Shown: positions 17,901-25,801, counted from the stretch's first letter. The stretch is 64,000 bases of DNA from Oscillospiraceae bacterium (GCA_017439425.1 JAFSJE010000020.1:27384-91383); one strand, 5' to 3'. Notes: a model not told the origin generated them from the sequence alone. Numbers and translations are program-made.

Positions 17901-18409
17901 GCTATAACGATATGCGCAAGGCGAAGAATGAGAATGATAAGGTCATTAGCTACACCGATTACGTTGATACCCTTATGAGCGGCGTTACCGACATCATCGA
18001 CGCCGTGAGCTACGTTCTTGTGGCGTTCGTTTCGATTTCGCTTGTGGTGTCGAGCATAATGATCGGCGTTATCACCTATATCAGCGTGCTCGAGCGAAAG
18101 AAGGAGATCGGTATTCTCCGTGCAATCGGAGCCTCAAAGCGCAATATTAGCGAGGTTTTCAACGCTGAGACCTTTATTATAGGTGCACTCGCCGGTATTT
18201 TCGGCGTTGTGATAACATGGATACTCATTATTCCAACGAATATAATCATCCACAACGCAACTGGCCAGACTAATATAAACGCTGTCCTGCCTGTTCCGGC
18301 TGCGATAATTCTCGTTGTGCTCAGCATTGTGCTGACCCTCATCGGCGGAATAATCCCGTCGCAGAAGGCGGCAAGGTCTGACCCGGTTACGGCGCTCAGA
18401 AGTGAATAA
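14930..18409 (+). CDS. MacB-like ABC transporter, ATPase fused to FtsX-type permease
   Basis: 1159 residues. The N-terminal ATPase has Walker A GPSGSGKTT (38-46), signature LSGGQMQRV (142-150), Walker B ILLADEP (162-168) and the H-loop His198. A first membrane segment lies at about 263-284. A very large extracytoplasmic region (~285-1010) is rich in Asp, Ser and Leu and partly repetitive (DPDQFEIDPADFDMSDLELD, then helical stretches). Three membrane segments close the protein, as in FtsX/MacB permeases. Such systems export peptides or drugs or work on envelope stress rather than import. A usual MacB is ~650 residues, so the outer region is greatly expanded. It is monocistronic with a terminator behind it. 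Confidence 0.9.
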   Translation: MLRISKISKVYKTGALTQRALDGVSLSLRDSEFVAILGPSGSGKTTLLNIIGGLDRYDSGDLIINGVSTKKYTDRDWDSYRNHTVGFVFQSYNLIPHQTILENVELALTIGGTTSKDKTARAKAALERVGLGDHIHKKPNQLSGGQMQRVAIARALVNDPDILLADEPTGALDSDTSVQVMELLKEVAKDRLVVMVTHNPELAEQYATRIVTLRDGVIRNDTDPFDDKTDESQAVHKNLGKASMSFLTALRLSFNNLRTKLARTILVSFAGSIGIIGIAMILSMSNGVDMYIQSIEEETLQSYPIQITNTSFDLSGMVASRTDAGDDEQEKPKTEKAVRERHTITTMLSGVTTNDLESLKAFFESDGRDINAYVRAIEYNYGVTPQIYTLRDGKVRQVNPDKSFSALGFSTGGYGSSLMSSLTSTDTFHLMPEDDSLYKTSYDVKAGRWPERYNECVLVLSGTSRVTDMALYTMGLKNPARLDEMLRLAVEGGTPETDIGELQFDYDDFLGISFKLIAASDRFSYDEEYGVWTDRSDDETFMRSLLEGAEDISIVGVVVPREDATNLALSSGIGYPASLVYHIIDLADSSEIVKYQHENPEMDIFTGKRFDDYSSVADFDMGSLFSIDEQALADAFSFDPDQFEIDPADFDMSDLELDPGDFDFDMPSVSGDDLSSLLGSVKLDLSAEKLSGIFEELIKSYSDSAGEDGVTELSELPTAIRAYLGTEEARGIISADSQAAIANAQENLITIDDLRESLERIMAGLEDYLAENPIDSGERLRTVAEYLAQEEISELIRAEADRLSEKAASALDLNGLATELTTHLVEGYEAYATENDDAPTIADVTSDLRSYLEGEEAQRIITEGVAGIIDTSGVEAEINKLVGKFSGSVTSQISALMTRLVSMITEKFSDIIGDMFADFSIDPEAISSAFSTNFSGEELKSLMTSMMSTERSSLESNLRKLGYADLNKPSSITIYPNDFDGKSAVKSILTGYNDMRKAKNENDKVISYTDYVDTLMSGVTDIIDAVSYVLVAFVSISLVVSSIMIGVITYISVLERKKEIGILRAIGASKRNISEVFNAETFIIGALAGIFGVVITWILIIPTNIIIHNATGQTNINAVLPVPAAIILVVLSIVLTLIGGIIPSQKAARSDPVTALRSE

Positions 18410-18413
18410 AGCA

Positions 18414-18442
18414 AAGGCAAGCCGTTAAACGCGGCTTGCCTT
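18414..18442. terminator. Bidirectional terminator
   Basis: AAGGCAAGCCG pairs perfectly with CGGCTTGCCTT. The right arm overlaps the end of the convergent DUF2974 gene. Confidence 0.85.
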
Positions 18443-20026
18443 ATATCTTTTATAGAGCATGTATCCTATTCTGATCACGCCGTCGGCAATCATCAGAATG
18501 CCGAGCGCGAGGACGAAGGGGTAGACGACAGAGCGCGATATAAGAAGTACCGCGCCGCCGAAAATTGCGGAAAAGATCGTTTCGAGTATGTAGAGAACTT
18601 TTAACAATCGGTCACTCTCGTGCGAAGCCTTGTCCGCACAGCCGAAGGCGAAGGCTATGAACACCACGCCGAAAATCGTGCTGCCCATAATGAACATCGC
18701 CTGGTCCTTGACTATAAGCACAACGCACAGTGCAAGCATCAGTGTTGTGAGAGCGGCTCGTTCACGCAAACCCTCGAGGTGAAAGCCGTTCAGAACGAAG
18801 CGCCGGAGCGCTAGTATAAGCTGGATCGCTGCGAGCGCGACGAAAATGAAGGTTGCAGTCAGCTCAAGAATCGAATCTGTCGTGCGAAGCAGAAGAATTC
18901 CGAAGAGCACCATCAGAAGCGCGTGAGCGAAATGGCTCTCAGTGAGCCACTGGCGCAGCTTTCCGGGACTGACCTCTATCACTGTACCGTCATTCAGTGC
19001 CTGACCGGGCAGTGAAGCGAGGGCTTTTTTCGTTACGTCGCTCGCACCGCCGAGTGAAACTATCGCCTGCTCAAATCGCATCGGCGTAAGATCTTCAAGC
19101 TTTTCCGCGCCACTTTTTGTCAGCGTACTGAATAGTTCGTTTATGAATACCGGCCTGTCCTCGCTCTTTATCGTGCCGATCCAGTCGTTCAGACGTTCAC
19201 CGAGCCATTCCGAGAAGGCGTCGCGCTTATCAATGCACATAAGCTCCCCGCCGTCAAAGAGCCAGGTCGCCATCGAGTGCTGAAGGACGCCGTCTGCGTT
19301 GGACTTTACGATGAGCGTGTCGGCTATATCCGGCTCGAAGAGCTTTCCGACAACGTCGAACTCCGGCACAATTCGCACAAGCTTCCCGTCGGCTCTTCTG
19401 AGCATCTCCGGGTCTGTGACCTCGGGGCAGAAGCCTGGCCCGTCGAGACAATAGATTTCTTTGACCGCGCTGAGCTTATCGTCGGAGAGATGCGCCGCGA
19501 CGTAGAGCGCGAGATTGCCGCCCTTTGAGTGCCCTGTTATGTACCATTCGCGATCAAGGGTGATTGATTTCTCCGCGTAATCAAGCGCCATGTGCTGAGC
19601 CTCGGTCTCCGTGAAGGATATCATAAAATCCTCCTGCCAGCCGGCAAGAGTGCTGTCAGTGCCGCGGTAAGCGATGAAGGAAAAGTTATCCGCATTGAAG
19701 GTTACTGCTGAGAACTGGAGCGGCGGATCGGTGCGAATCTCGTTGACGTAGCCGCTCATTTCTATGCTTCCGAAGCGATGAGACGATGCGGCGGCGCGCA
19801 GAATATCGGTGTAGCCCATATCCGCGCCGGTGATCTCTACCGGCACCTTTCCCTCGTCGATGAGAGGAAGAACATCGGATAATAGCGGCGTTTCACTCTG
19901 CGCAAAGACCTCGCCGAGGTCGAAGTAGGAGATCATGGCGAAAACAAGGTTGTCAGCCGTGGAAAGCGGGTATTGCTCAAAGGAAAACCGCCCGAGCCAC
20001 TTGATGTAATCCACTAATGTATTCAT
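18425..20026 (-). CDS. DUF2974 (Mbeg1-like) α/β-hydrolase with C-terminal membrane domain
   Basis: 533 residues from the ATG at 20026, preceded by GGGAGGTGTAGAA; an ATG 15 bp upstream lies before this site. Residues ~1-310 are a lipase-like α/β-hydrolase of the Mbeg1/DUF2974 family, with nucleophile elbow GHSKGGNLA and a preceding FIAYRGTDSTLAGWQEDF. The last ~170 residues hold about six hydrophobic segments, resembling the HdeD/DUF308 membrane domain. A membrane-attached cytoplasmic hydrolase, possibly lipid-active, is inferred. It stands alone. Confidence 0.8.
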   Translation of the reverse strand: MNTLVDYIKWLGRFSFEQYPLSTADNLVFAMISYFDLGEVFAQSETPLLSDVLPLIDEGKVPVEITGADMGYTDILRAAASSHRFGSIEMSGYVNEIRTDPPLQFSAVTFNADNFSFIAYRGTDSTLAGWQEDFMISFTETEAQHMALDYAEKSITLDREWYITGHSKGGNLALYVAAHLSDDKLSAVKEIYCLDGPGFCPEVTDPEMLRRADGKLVRIVPEFDVVGKLFEPDIADTLIVKSNADGVLQHSMATWLFDGGELMCIDKRDAFSEWLGERLNDWIGTIKSEDRPVFINELFSTLTKSGAEKLEDLTPMRFEQAIVSLGGASDVTKKALASLPGQALNDGTVIEVSPGKLRQWLTESHFAHALLMVLFGILLLRTTDSILELTATFIFVALAAIQLILALRRFVLNGFHLEGLRERAALTTLMLALCVVLIVKDQAMFIMGSTIFGVVFIAFAFGCADKASHESDRLLKVLYILETIFSAIFGGAVLLISRSVVYPFVLALGILMIADGVIRIGYMLYKRYKASRV

Positions 20027-20148
20027 TTCTACACCTCCCATTCAAGCCTCTATACGACAATTATACCATAGTTTTCACAAGAAGTAAACCTCCGGCATAT
20101 AATGTCGTGCAGGGCGAAAGCCCTGAAAAATATCGGGAGGAATTACTC

Positions 20149-20988
20149 TTGGCACAGTTTTATAATCAGGCGACGCTTACCTACACGGGCGGCACCGTAA
20201 ACTCAAATATAACTGTGGGCGAGGTCACAGAGGTAATAACCGCGACGAAAACGCCCATTACGAAGGAATATACAGCAGATTCAGACGTGACCTATCTCAT
20301 AAGCCTTGTAAATTCCGGCAACGTTGACGTGACCGGCGTTACTGTCGTCGACGACCTCGGCGGCTATACTGTCGGCACCGAGACTGTCTATCCACTGAGC
20401 TACGTTGCTGACAGCGTGACCTATCTTGTGGACGGAACACCGTCTGCGGCACCGACGGTCACGGTTAATGGCACGGTCACGTTTTCGGATATCACGGTTC
20501 CGGCAAACGGCAACGTCGCGATCATCTATGAGGCTGAGACCACTGCTTACGCGCCTCTCGGCGAGGGCGCGACCATATCTAACAGCGCGACAATTAACGG
20601 AAGCTGCATCGTCGATCCGATAATCGCTGCCGCGACAGTTCCGATGGACATGGCTCCGGCACTCACAATCTCCAAATCCCTCACGCCGGACGTTCTCTCC
20701 GGCTGCACCGAGATAACCTACACCTTCGATATTCGCAACTACGGCGGCGCGGCTGAAGCGGCGGCTCAGATCGCTCTTGCGGACACCTTCGATCCGCCTC
20801 TTGCAGGTCTTGAGGTAACTCTTGGCGGCACTGCTTTCACCGCTTACACCTACTCTGAGACTACCGGCGTTATGACCACCACCGCAGGAGCGATAACCGT
20901 TCCCGCCGCGACCTTCACACAGAACACCGACGGCACCTGGACTACAGATCCGGGCGTTGTCACCGTTACCGTCACCGGCACGATGTAA
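20149..20988 (+). CDS. DUF11-repeat protein without signal peptide
   Basis: 279 residues from a TTG at 20149 behind a strong CGGGAGGAATTACTC; longer in-frame starts would run back over a hairpin and have no site. It begins MAQFYNQATLTYTGGTVNSN. Two DUF11-type β-sandwich repeats follow, each with a vDDLGGY- or ADTFDPP-like turn after an ITYTFDIRNYG-like strand. The composition is Thr/Val/Ala-rich with hardly any Lys, as in surface proteins. Neither signal peptide nor LPXTG is present, so its route and site are unclear; coat or crystal-like assembly is possible. A GGGC-GAAA-GCCC hairpin (20112-20123) sits in the leader. Confidence 0.75.
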   Translation: MAQFYNQATLTYTGGTVNSNITVGEVTEVITATKTPITKEYTADSDVTYLISLVNSGNVDVTGVTVVDDLGGYTVGTETVYPLSYVADSVTYLVDGTPSAAPTVTVNGTVTFSDITVPANGNVAIIYEAETTAYAPLGEGATISNSATINGSCIVDPIIAAATVPMDMAPALTISKSLTPDVLSGCTEITYTFDIRNYGGAAEAAAQIALADTFDPPLAGLEVTLGGTAFTAYTYSETTGVMTTTAGAITVPAATFTQNTDGTWTTDPGVVTVTVTGTM

Positions 20989-20993
20989 AAGAA

Positions 20994-21208
20994 ATCGGCA
21001 TAGCTCTGCTATGCCGATACAGACTGTAGACAAAAAGAAAAGCGTTGGATAAAGGTGGTGGGGTTTAAGTGAAGGGGCCGGCCAAAAGGCCCATTCACGT
21101 CGCATAATCCGCCCGCAGGCGTCATATTTTGCACTCTCAAAGCGCAAAATATGTTCGATGCGGAGACTTTGTCTACGCATTGAATCGGCATAGCTCTGCT
21201 ATGCCGAT
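20994..21208. repeat. MITE-like structured repeat with duplicated flanking palindromes
   Basis: Two identical 25-bp palindromic copies (20994-21018 and 21184-21208, arms ATCGGCATAG / CTATGCCGAT) enclose a ~165-bp segment. Inside them, inverted 9-mers GTAGACAAA (21026-21034) and TTTGTCTAC (21168-21176) mark the segment ends. Further hairpins lie within: GGGCC/GGCCC near 21075-21092 and CATATTTTGC/GCAAAATATG at 21123-21152. No protein is evident. This is probably a non-autonomous mobile or REP-type element. The right palindrome supplies the last codons and stop of the neighbouring esterase gene. Confidence 0.6.
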
Positions 21209-21837
21209 ACATATGAATCAATAAGCCACGTAATTCCGGCTGCAAGGCGCTCTTCTGCGTCCTTGAAGTGGTTGCCCTCGTTCCAGACTACTTCGATCCC
21301 GAGCTTTTTCGCGAGCGCACGGGTGTTATCTCCTACCTGCGCCATTATTGGATTGCGTGTCCTTTCCTCGCGATTGCCGAGGCTCAGATAAACTTGCTTA
21401 GCGTTTATTTTGTGGCCTTCGAGGTAATCTGCCCAACCGGGGAACCACACAGACCCCGAGCAGCTCGCGGCGCCCTTGAAAATATCCGTTTCACAGCACG
21501 CCCACAGCGCAAACAGTCCGGCCAGCGAGTAGCCTGCAATCATCGCGCAGTTCTGCTCTTTTGCGCCTTTTATCACCCAATCGAGCGTTTCCGCGCCGTT
21601 TCCGGTAAAATCCTGACCCTTGAAAACACCATCAGCTCTCCACGGCGAGAGATCACCGTTCCAGTCGCTCACCGGAAATGCGACGAGGCGATAGGGAATA
21701 GAAGCGCACTTTTTCCGTACAAGCCCTGCAATATTCTCGGGATCGTCCATCGTATCGTATGCGAAGAAAACACACGCGCCGCCGCCGAGATTATCTTCAA
21801 CCCGGCATACTTTTCCGAATATTTCTTTCTCAATCAT
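21199..21837 (-). CDS. Putative esterase (α/β-hydrolase)
   Basis: 212 residues. The nucleophile elbow is GYSLAGLFALWAC, the acid is not clear, and a His in EGNHFKDAEER lies near the C terminus, giving an esterase-D-like pattern. No signal peptide. Its start overlaps the end of the upstream tyrosine-phosphatase gene by 8 bp, so the two are translationally linked. The C-terminal SYVSA and the stop codon come from the palindrome of the adjacent repeat, suggesting that the repeat trimmed or replaced the original end. The substrate is unknown. Confidence 0.75.
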   Translation of the reverse strand: MIEKEIFGKVCRVEDNLGGGACVFFAYDTMDDPENIAGLVRKKCASIPYRLVAFPVSDWNGDLSPWRADGVFKGQDFTGNGAETLDWVIKGAKEQNCAMIAGYSLAGLFALWACCETDIFKGAASCSGSVWFPGWADYLEGHKINAKQVYLSLGNREERTRNPIMAQVGDNTRALAKKLGIEVVWNEGNHFKDAEERLAAGITWLIDSYVSA

Positions 21838-22285
21838 CGTTAAGCTTCCTCAAAATTGCGTCGCAGCCCTCGCTGACGTCGAGCCATGTCGCCTCAAAGT
21901 CTCCGGTGTACCACGGGTCGGCAACTGCGCCGGGACGAGGCGTCCAATCGAGCAGAAGTCTTATTTTATCCTCCGGATCGCCGCCGAATATGCGGAGCAT
22001 ACTGCGGCGGTTTGACTCCTCCATGCCGAAAATGTAGTCAAAGCGAGAGTAGTCGGCTTTAGTTATCTGTCTTGCAGTCTTTCCGAGGGCGCTTATTCCG
22101 TGCTCTCGAAGCTTGCGCTGAGCCGGAGGATAGACGGGATTGCCGAGTTCCTCAGAGCTGGTGGCGGCGGACTCGATGTAAAAGCGGTCGGAAAGACCCG
22201 CACGCTCGACCGCGTCCTTCATATAAAGCTCGCACATCGGACTGCGGCATATATTTCCGAGGCAAACAAATAGTATTCTTGTCAT
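21830..22285 (-). CDS. Low-molecular-weight protein tyrosine phosphatase
   Basis: 151 residues, the usual size for the family. The phosphate-binding loop is at the N terminus: FVCLGNICRSPM, with nucleophile C8 and R14. The general acid is the Asp of DPWYTGDF. It removes phosphate from protein tyrosines (or arginines, in Bacillus-type homologues) in the cytoplasm. It is followed with an 8-bp overlap by the esterase gene, and is separated from the upstream signalling operon by a terminator. Confidence 0.9.
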   Translation of the reverse strand: MTRILFVCLGNICRSPMCELYMKDAVERAGLSDRFYIESAATSSEELGNPVYPPAQRKLREHGISALGKTARQITKADYSRFDYIFGMEESNRRSMLRIFGGDPEDKIRLLLDWTPRPGAVADPWYTGDFEATWLDVSEGCDAILRKLNDD

Positions 22286-22298
22286 ATTTTACCCTTCA

Positions 22299-22329
22299 AA
22301 AAAGCTCCTCCGGTATCGGAGGAGCTTTT
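22299..22329 (-). terminator. Terminator of the partner-switching operon
   Basis: AAAAGCTCCTCCG pairs with CGGAGGAGCTTTT around a very short loop. On the minus strand it is followed by TTTTTT, just after the RsbW-like gene. Confidence 0.85.
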
Positions 22330-22331
22330 GG

Positions 22332-22730
22332 TTAAATCGTCTTTTTTATCGTGAGAATGTTTTTGCCGTCCTCATAACGGTAGTCGATGGAGTCCATCGT
22401 CTTTTTGACGAGGAAAATTCCGAGACCGCCGATCTCGCGCTCCTCAGCGGAAAGCGTAGTATCCGGATCGTCCTTCTTCGTGGGGTCGTAGGGCTTGCCG
22501 GAATCAGTAAAGGTCAGCGATACGACTCCGTCGGCAAAATCGAAAATGACTGTCGCGTCGCCGCCGTTTTCATAGGCGTAGAGCGCGATGTTTGAGAAAA
22601 GCTCGTCAATCGCGACATCGATCTGCATCTGCGCCTTTATCGGGCAATCGACCTTTTCAAGCTCCTCATCGACAAACGCTGTTACAGCGCCGATATTTTC
22701 AGTTGTGGCTGCCAAAGTTATCTCAGACAT
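22332..22730 (-). CDS. RsbW-like serine kinase / anti-sigma factor
   Basis: 132 residues from the ATG at 22730, with AAGGAG upstream; it overlaps the phosphatase stop by 8 bp. A GHKL ATPase: N-box AIDELFSNIALYAYENG, G1 FTDSGKPYDP and G2 EIGGLGIFLVKKTMD. Proteins of this type phosphorylate a STAS partner on Ser and bind a sigma factor or other target instead. The STAS protein encoded two genes upstream is the obvious partner, with the membrane PP2C as the opposing phosphatase. No sigma factor gene is nearby, so the output is unknown. Confidence 0.9.
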   Translation of the reverse strand: MSEITLAATTENIGAVTAFVDEELEKVDCPIKAQMQIDVAIDELFSNIALYAYENGGDATVIFDFADGVVSLTFTDSGKPYDPTKKDDPDTTLSAEEREIGGLGIFLVKKTMDSIDYRYEDGKNILTIKKTI

Positions 22731-24276
22731 TTTCAGCTTCTCCTTTGCCTCTGAATTCAAGGCAGAGCATTGTCAAATCGTCAAACTGCGGCGCATCGCC
22801 GACAAATCGGTTTACTACGGTATCAACACCCTCGAGAATTGCCTGCGGAGCCTCGTTCTCAACTGCCTTGAGCGCCTCAAGCATTCTGTCTGTGCCGAAA
22901 AGCTCGCTCTTTGCGTCCGTTGCCTCGGGAAGGCCGTCGGTATAGAGAAAAAGCTTGCTGCCGGGGCTGAGATTAAGCTCGTATTCTTTGTATTTCACGC
23001 CGCTAAGACCGCCGATTACGAAGCCGTGCTTATCCTTAATAAGCTCAAAGCTGCCGTCAGGGTTTTTAAGAACGGGGTATTCATGCCCGGCGTTGGCGCA
23101 GGTCAGCACTCCTGTGGTGAGGTCGAGCGAGCCAAACCATACCGTTACGAACATCTCCTCGCGGTTATTCGAGCAGATGCGGTTGTTGGCGGATTCAAGA
23201 ACCTCCTTCGGGCTCATGCCGAGAAGCGCGTAATTCTGAATGAGGATCTTGCTCGCCATCATAAAGAGAGCTGCAGGAACGCCCTTTCCGCTGACGTCCG
23301 CCATGACGAGACCAAGGTGGTTATCGTCGATGAGGAAGAAGTCGTAGAAATCTCCGCCGACCTCCTTGGCGGGGTTCATCGAGGCGAAGATATCGAAATC
23401 GTCGCGCTCGGGGAAGGGCGGGAAGATGCTCGGAAGCATATGGAGCTGAATGCTAGCCGCCATATTGAGCTCGCTCTCGGTCGCCGCAAGAGTCTTGCCG
23501 CGTTCTGTGAACAGAACGCCGTAGATGAGGACAACGGATACGAGCGTCGCCGCATACTGTGTGGAAATACCGAAGAACGCGCCAGTGAGAATCTGATTCA
23601 GAAGCGGGATGGTAATAAAGCTCGCGGCTATTGCCTTCTGCCTGCGCGGAGCCTTTGAGCCGACGAGGCAGATAATGATCGCAATAACGGTGATGAAAAG
23701 ATAGATGAGCGAAAGGAGATACATCCCGCCGCGCATATAGTTTCCGGCCTCGTCAACGATGAAGTAAAGTGGATAGAAGAGGTTGACAAAGCAGGCAAGA
23801 AGCGCAGGAATAATCAGAATCTCCAGAGCTCTGCTGCACCATCTTGAAAATACGCTCTCAGTACCGAGGGTCATATCGACGTATTTCCAGAAGAGATAGA
23901 TGATAACGATGCTGTTTGCGTAGTAAAGAACATTTACTATGATATTCAGAACTCTCAGCGTAGGGACGCCCTGAACGAGCCAGGACGCGGCGTCAAGATA
24001 CAGCGCTATCGAGTTTGCGGCGAGAATCGAGACAAACATCTGAACGACAACGCCGGAGTTACGCTTATCGCGAAGTATGCTGAAGAGTATTACCGCGCAT
24101 ATTGCGATTCCGAGAGTGTCTGCGCCGCAGTTGAATACCCAGGTGCTCTCCATCCCGTCGAATCTTCTCAGAGCGCAGAAGAGCACTGCATTGACGAAGA
24201 GAACGACAGAGATTATAAAGCTTGCCGGAAGGGTATAGCGGTTTTCTCTCAGCCTCCGCTCGATTTTCTCGGCCAT
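22723..24276 (-). CDS. Membrane-bound PP2C-type (SpoIIE family) phosphatase
   Basis: 517 residues. The N-terminal half has about seven or eight hydrophobic segments forming a membrane sensor without a recognised ligand motif. Residues ~285-510 are a SpoIIE/RsbU phosphatase domain with the metal-binding motifs EVGGDFYDFF, MADVSGKGVPAALFM and the C-terminal FDDLTML. It should dephosphorylate the Ser of the STAS protein whose gene ends 1 bp upstream of its start, activating that partner in response to a membrane signal. It is translationally coupled to the RsbW-like kinase by overlap. Confidence 0.9.
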   Translation of the reverse strand: MAEKIERRLRENRYTLPASFIISVVLFVNAVLFCALRRFDGMESTWVFNCGADTLGIAICAVILFSILRDKRNSGVVVQMFVSILAANSIALYLDAASWLVQGVPTLRVLNIIVNVLYYANSIVIIYLFWKYVDMTLGTESVFSRWCSRALEILIIPALLACFVNLFYPLYFIVDEAGNYMRGGMYLLSLIYLFITVIAIIICLVGSKAPRRQKAIAASFITIPLLNQILTGAFFGISTQYAATLVSVVLIYGVLFTERGKTLAATESELNMAASIQLHMLPSIFPPFPERDDFDIFASMNPAKEVGGDFYDFFLIDDNHLGLVMADVSGKGVPAALFMMASKILIQNYALLGMSPKEVLESANNRICSNNREEMFVTVWFGSLDLTTGVLTCANAGHEYPVLKNPDGSFELIKDKHGFVIGGLSGVKYKEYELNLSPGSKLFLYTDGLPEATDAKSELFGTDRMLEALKAVENEAPQAILEGVDTVVNRFVGDAPQFDDLTMLCLEFRGKGEAENV

Positions 24277-24277
24277 T

Positions 24278-24574
24278 TTACTTTATATTGAGAATATCGG
24301 AGAAGCCGGTGACCTCGAATACTTCCTTGACGATCTCGTTTACGTTTGTTACGGTCATCTCGCCCTGCTTCGTCATTGTCTTGTGAGCGCCGAGAAGAAC
24401 GCGAAGTCCGGCGGAGGAGATGTACTCAAGCTTGGAGAAATCGAAAACGAGAGAGGTGAGGCCGGGGAGTTCTGCCTTGAGTTCCTCCTCAAGCTTCGGG
24501 GATGTGGTGGTATCGAGTCTGCCTTCGAGAGCAACGGTAAGGGCGGTGCCGTTCTTTTCCTTGTTGATAGTCAT
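24278..24574 (-). CDS. STAS-domain anti-sigma factor antagonist
   Basis: 98 residues, a single STAS domain (RsbV/SpoIIAA type). The phosphorylation motif is EYISSAGLRVLL, with the acceptor Ser at about residues 53-54. The signature start is EGRLDTTTSP. In its dephosphorylated form such a protein binds the RsbW-like kinase and frees the target. It starts behind an AGGAGG and stands between a divergent ATPase-like gene and the PP2C gene. Confidence 0.9.
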   Translation of the reverse strand: MTINKEKNGTALTVALEGRLDTTTSPKLEEELKAELPGLTSLVFDFSKLEYISSAGLRVLLGAHKTMTKQGEMTVTNVNEIVKEVFEVTGFSDILNIK

Positions 24575-24602
24575 GATATTTTACCTCCTAAAATCAGTTA
24601 AA

Positions 24603-25208
24603 TTACTTTTTGTAGATTATCATTTCAACAGCGGAGCCGTTGATAAAGATCTTTACCTCGTCTGCGAGGGCAGTTACTATGGACTGCTCGAGATTGTCGG
24701 ACTCCTTCTTGTCGGAGCCATCGTTTTCGCTGTAGGACTCCATATATTTTCTGAGCGACCAGCTTGTCATGGCGTTTGTCATGGAAACAGCCATCGGATC
24801 CTCCAGATGATCGTACATAAGCCCGTCAGCGTAGAACTCGGGAAGGGGAGATCCATCGGCGTCGAGCATACGCTCAAAAACGTCCTTAAGCTTGCCGAGA
24901 ATACCGGTTGCGGCGGAGTTTTTGCCGGAAGTGGAGCTCTCAAGGAGCTTTTTGCGCTTCTCGGAGTTCATCATCGTCATGGTCTTGAGGTGCAGCTCGA
25001 ACTGTCCGTTCGTGTCCTCAATCCAGAACAGAGCCTCCTTCTCGCCGGTGAGGGAGCGCATAAGGCCCATCATCTCCTCACTGAGAAGACGAAGATGCAG
25101 GCAATCCTTGGGATCAAGCTTCTTATATGCTGAGACGGATTCCGCCTCTCGAAGCGCCTCTTCCATGCCCTTGCCGCTTGAATTGACGACAATTACATCA
25201 GATTTCAT
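24603..25208 (-). CDS. Divergent RsbW-like protein (possibly non-ATP-binding)
   Basis: 201 residues, first gene of the operon, starting behind AAAGGAGTAAAATA. The stretch LHLRLLSEEMMGLMRSLTG resembles the helix that carries the N-box in GHKL ATPases, but the key Asn is absent. ALFWIEDTNGQFELHLK looks like the following strands, and a later TSGKNSAATGILGKLK could be a degraded glycine box. I therefore read it as a relative of the anti-sigma ATPases that may have lost ATP binding. The fold is not proven. Position at the head of a STAS/PP2C/RsbW operon supports a regulatory role. Confidence 0.5.
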   Translation of the reverse strand: MKSDVIVVNSSGKGMEEALREAESVSAYKKLDPKDCLHLRLLSEEMMGLMRSLTGEKEALFWIEDTNGQFELHLKTMTMMNSEKRKKLLESSTSGKNSAATGILGKLKDVFERMLDADGSPLPEFYADGLMYDHLEDPMAVSMTNAMTSWSLRKYMESYSENDGSDKKESDNLEQSIVTALADEVKIFINGSAVEMIIYKK

Positions 25209-25244
25209 TATTTTACTCCTTTTTGTGTATTACGTTACTTAGAT

Positions 25245-25273
25245 ATCATAGACGAAAATGTGTAATAAGTCAA
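25245..25273 (-). promoter_or_regulatory. Promoter of the partner-switching operon
   Basis: On the minus strand TTGACT (25273-25268), a 17-bp spacer and TATGAT (25250-25245), 37 bp before the first start codon. The rest of 25274-25512 is A+T-rich with no gene or clear motif. Confidence 0.75.
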
Positions 25274-25512
25274 TAAATTTAAGTCTAAAAATAAATTCAT
25301 ATATTTGCTTTAGTGCTTTAGCGAGGCAAGATGCAGAAAAACCTGTGTTTTCGAAAAAGTGCGTAATAATTGAATAAATCGCTTTATTTATATGAAAATC
25401 AGCTTAAATCTTATTGTATTGGGAGTCAGAGCGGCAAAAAAAAACTGTTGCGCCGGAGCTTCTCTATTTTTATACTCACTGAGCCTGAAATATTTCGCAA
25501 AGGGGAATAGAG

Positions 25513-25740
25513 ATGGAAATTGAAGTGATAGACGAGAGCGGAAATTACCTCGCGCTCAGCTATGAGGTTACGGAGGAGCGAGGCTTCTACGGCGCAAGCG
25601 TAACTCTGAACAATGCTGAGCATGCCGGCGCGACGTTTCTTACTGACAGGCGCGAAGCGCAGATGCTTTGCGATATGCTCTGCCGCAGTGCTGTAACTCC
25701 CGCGGCATTTTTTGACGTAATTCGGGATTACATAACCTGA
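25513..25740 (+). CDS. Small conserved protein, possibly DUF6514-like
   Basis: 75 residues, start ATG behind AAAGGGGAATAGAG. It is acidic and soluble: two β-strand-like stretches (YEVTEERGFYGASVTL) are followed by a helical C-terminal half around REAQMLCDMLCRSAVTPAAFFDVIRDYI. The pattern is reminiscent of the small clostridial DUF6514 family, but this is from memory of the pattern only. It precedes the LytTR regulator by 60 bp and may belong to it. Function unknown. Confidence 0.55.
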   Translation: MEIEVIDESGNYLALSYEVTEERGFYGASVTLNNAEHAGATFLTDRREAQMLCDMLCRSAVTPAAFFDVIRDYIT

Positions 25741-25801
25741 TTGATTTTTCGCTCTGATTGTGATAGTATGAAATAACTATATTATACGGAAGGAAATATC
25801 G

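Noticed and set aside
21025..21176. Insertion sequence with transposase
   Set aside because: The segment is only about 150 bp and encodes no transposase; at most it is a non-autonomous element.
21009..21245. Small minus-strand open frame of 78 codons within the repeat
   Set aside because: It spans the hairpins and both palindromes of the repeat and has no ribosome binding site; it is better explained as non-coding repeat.
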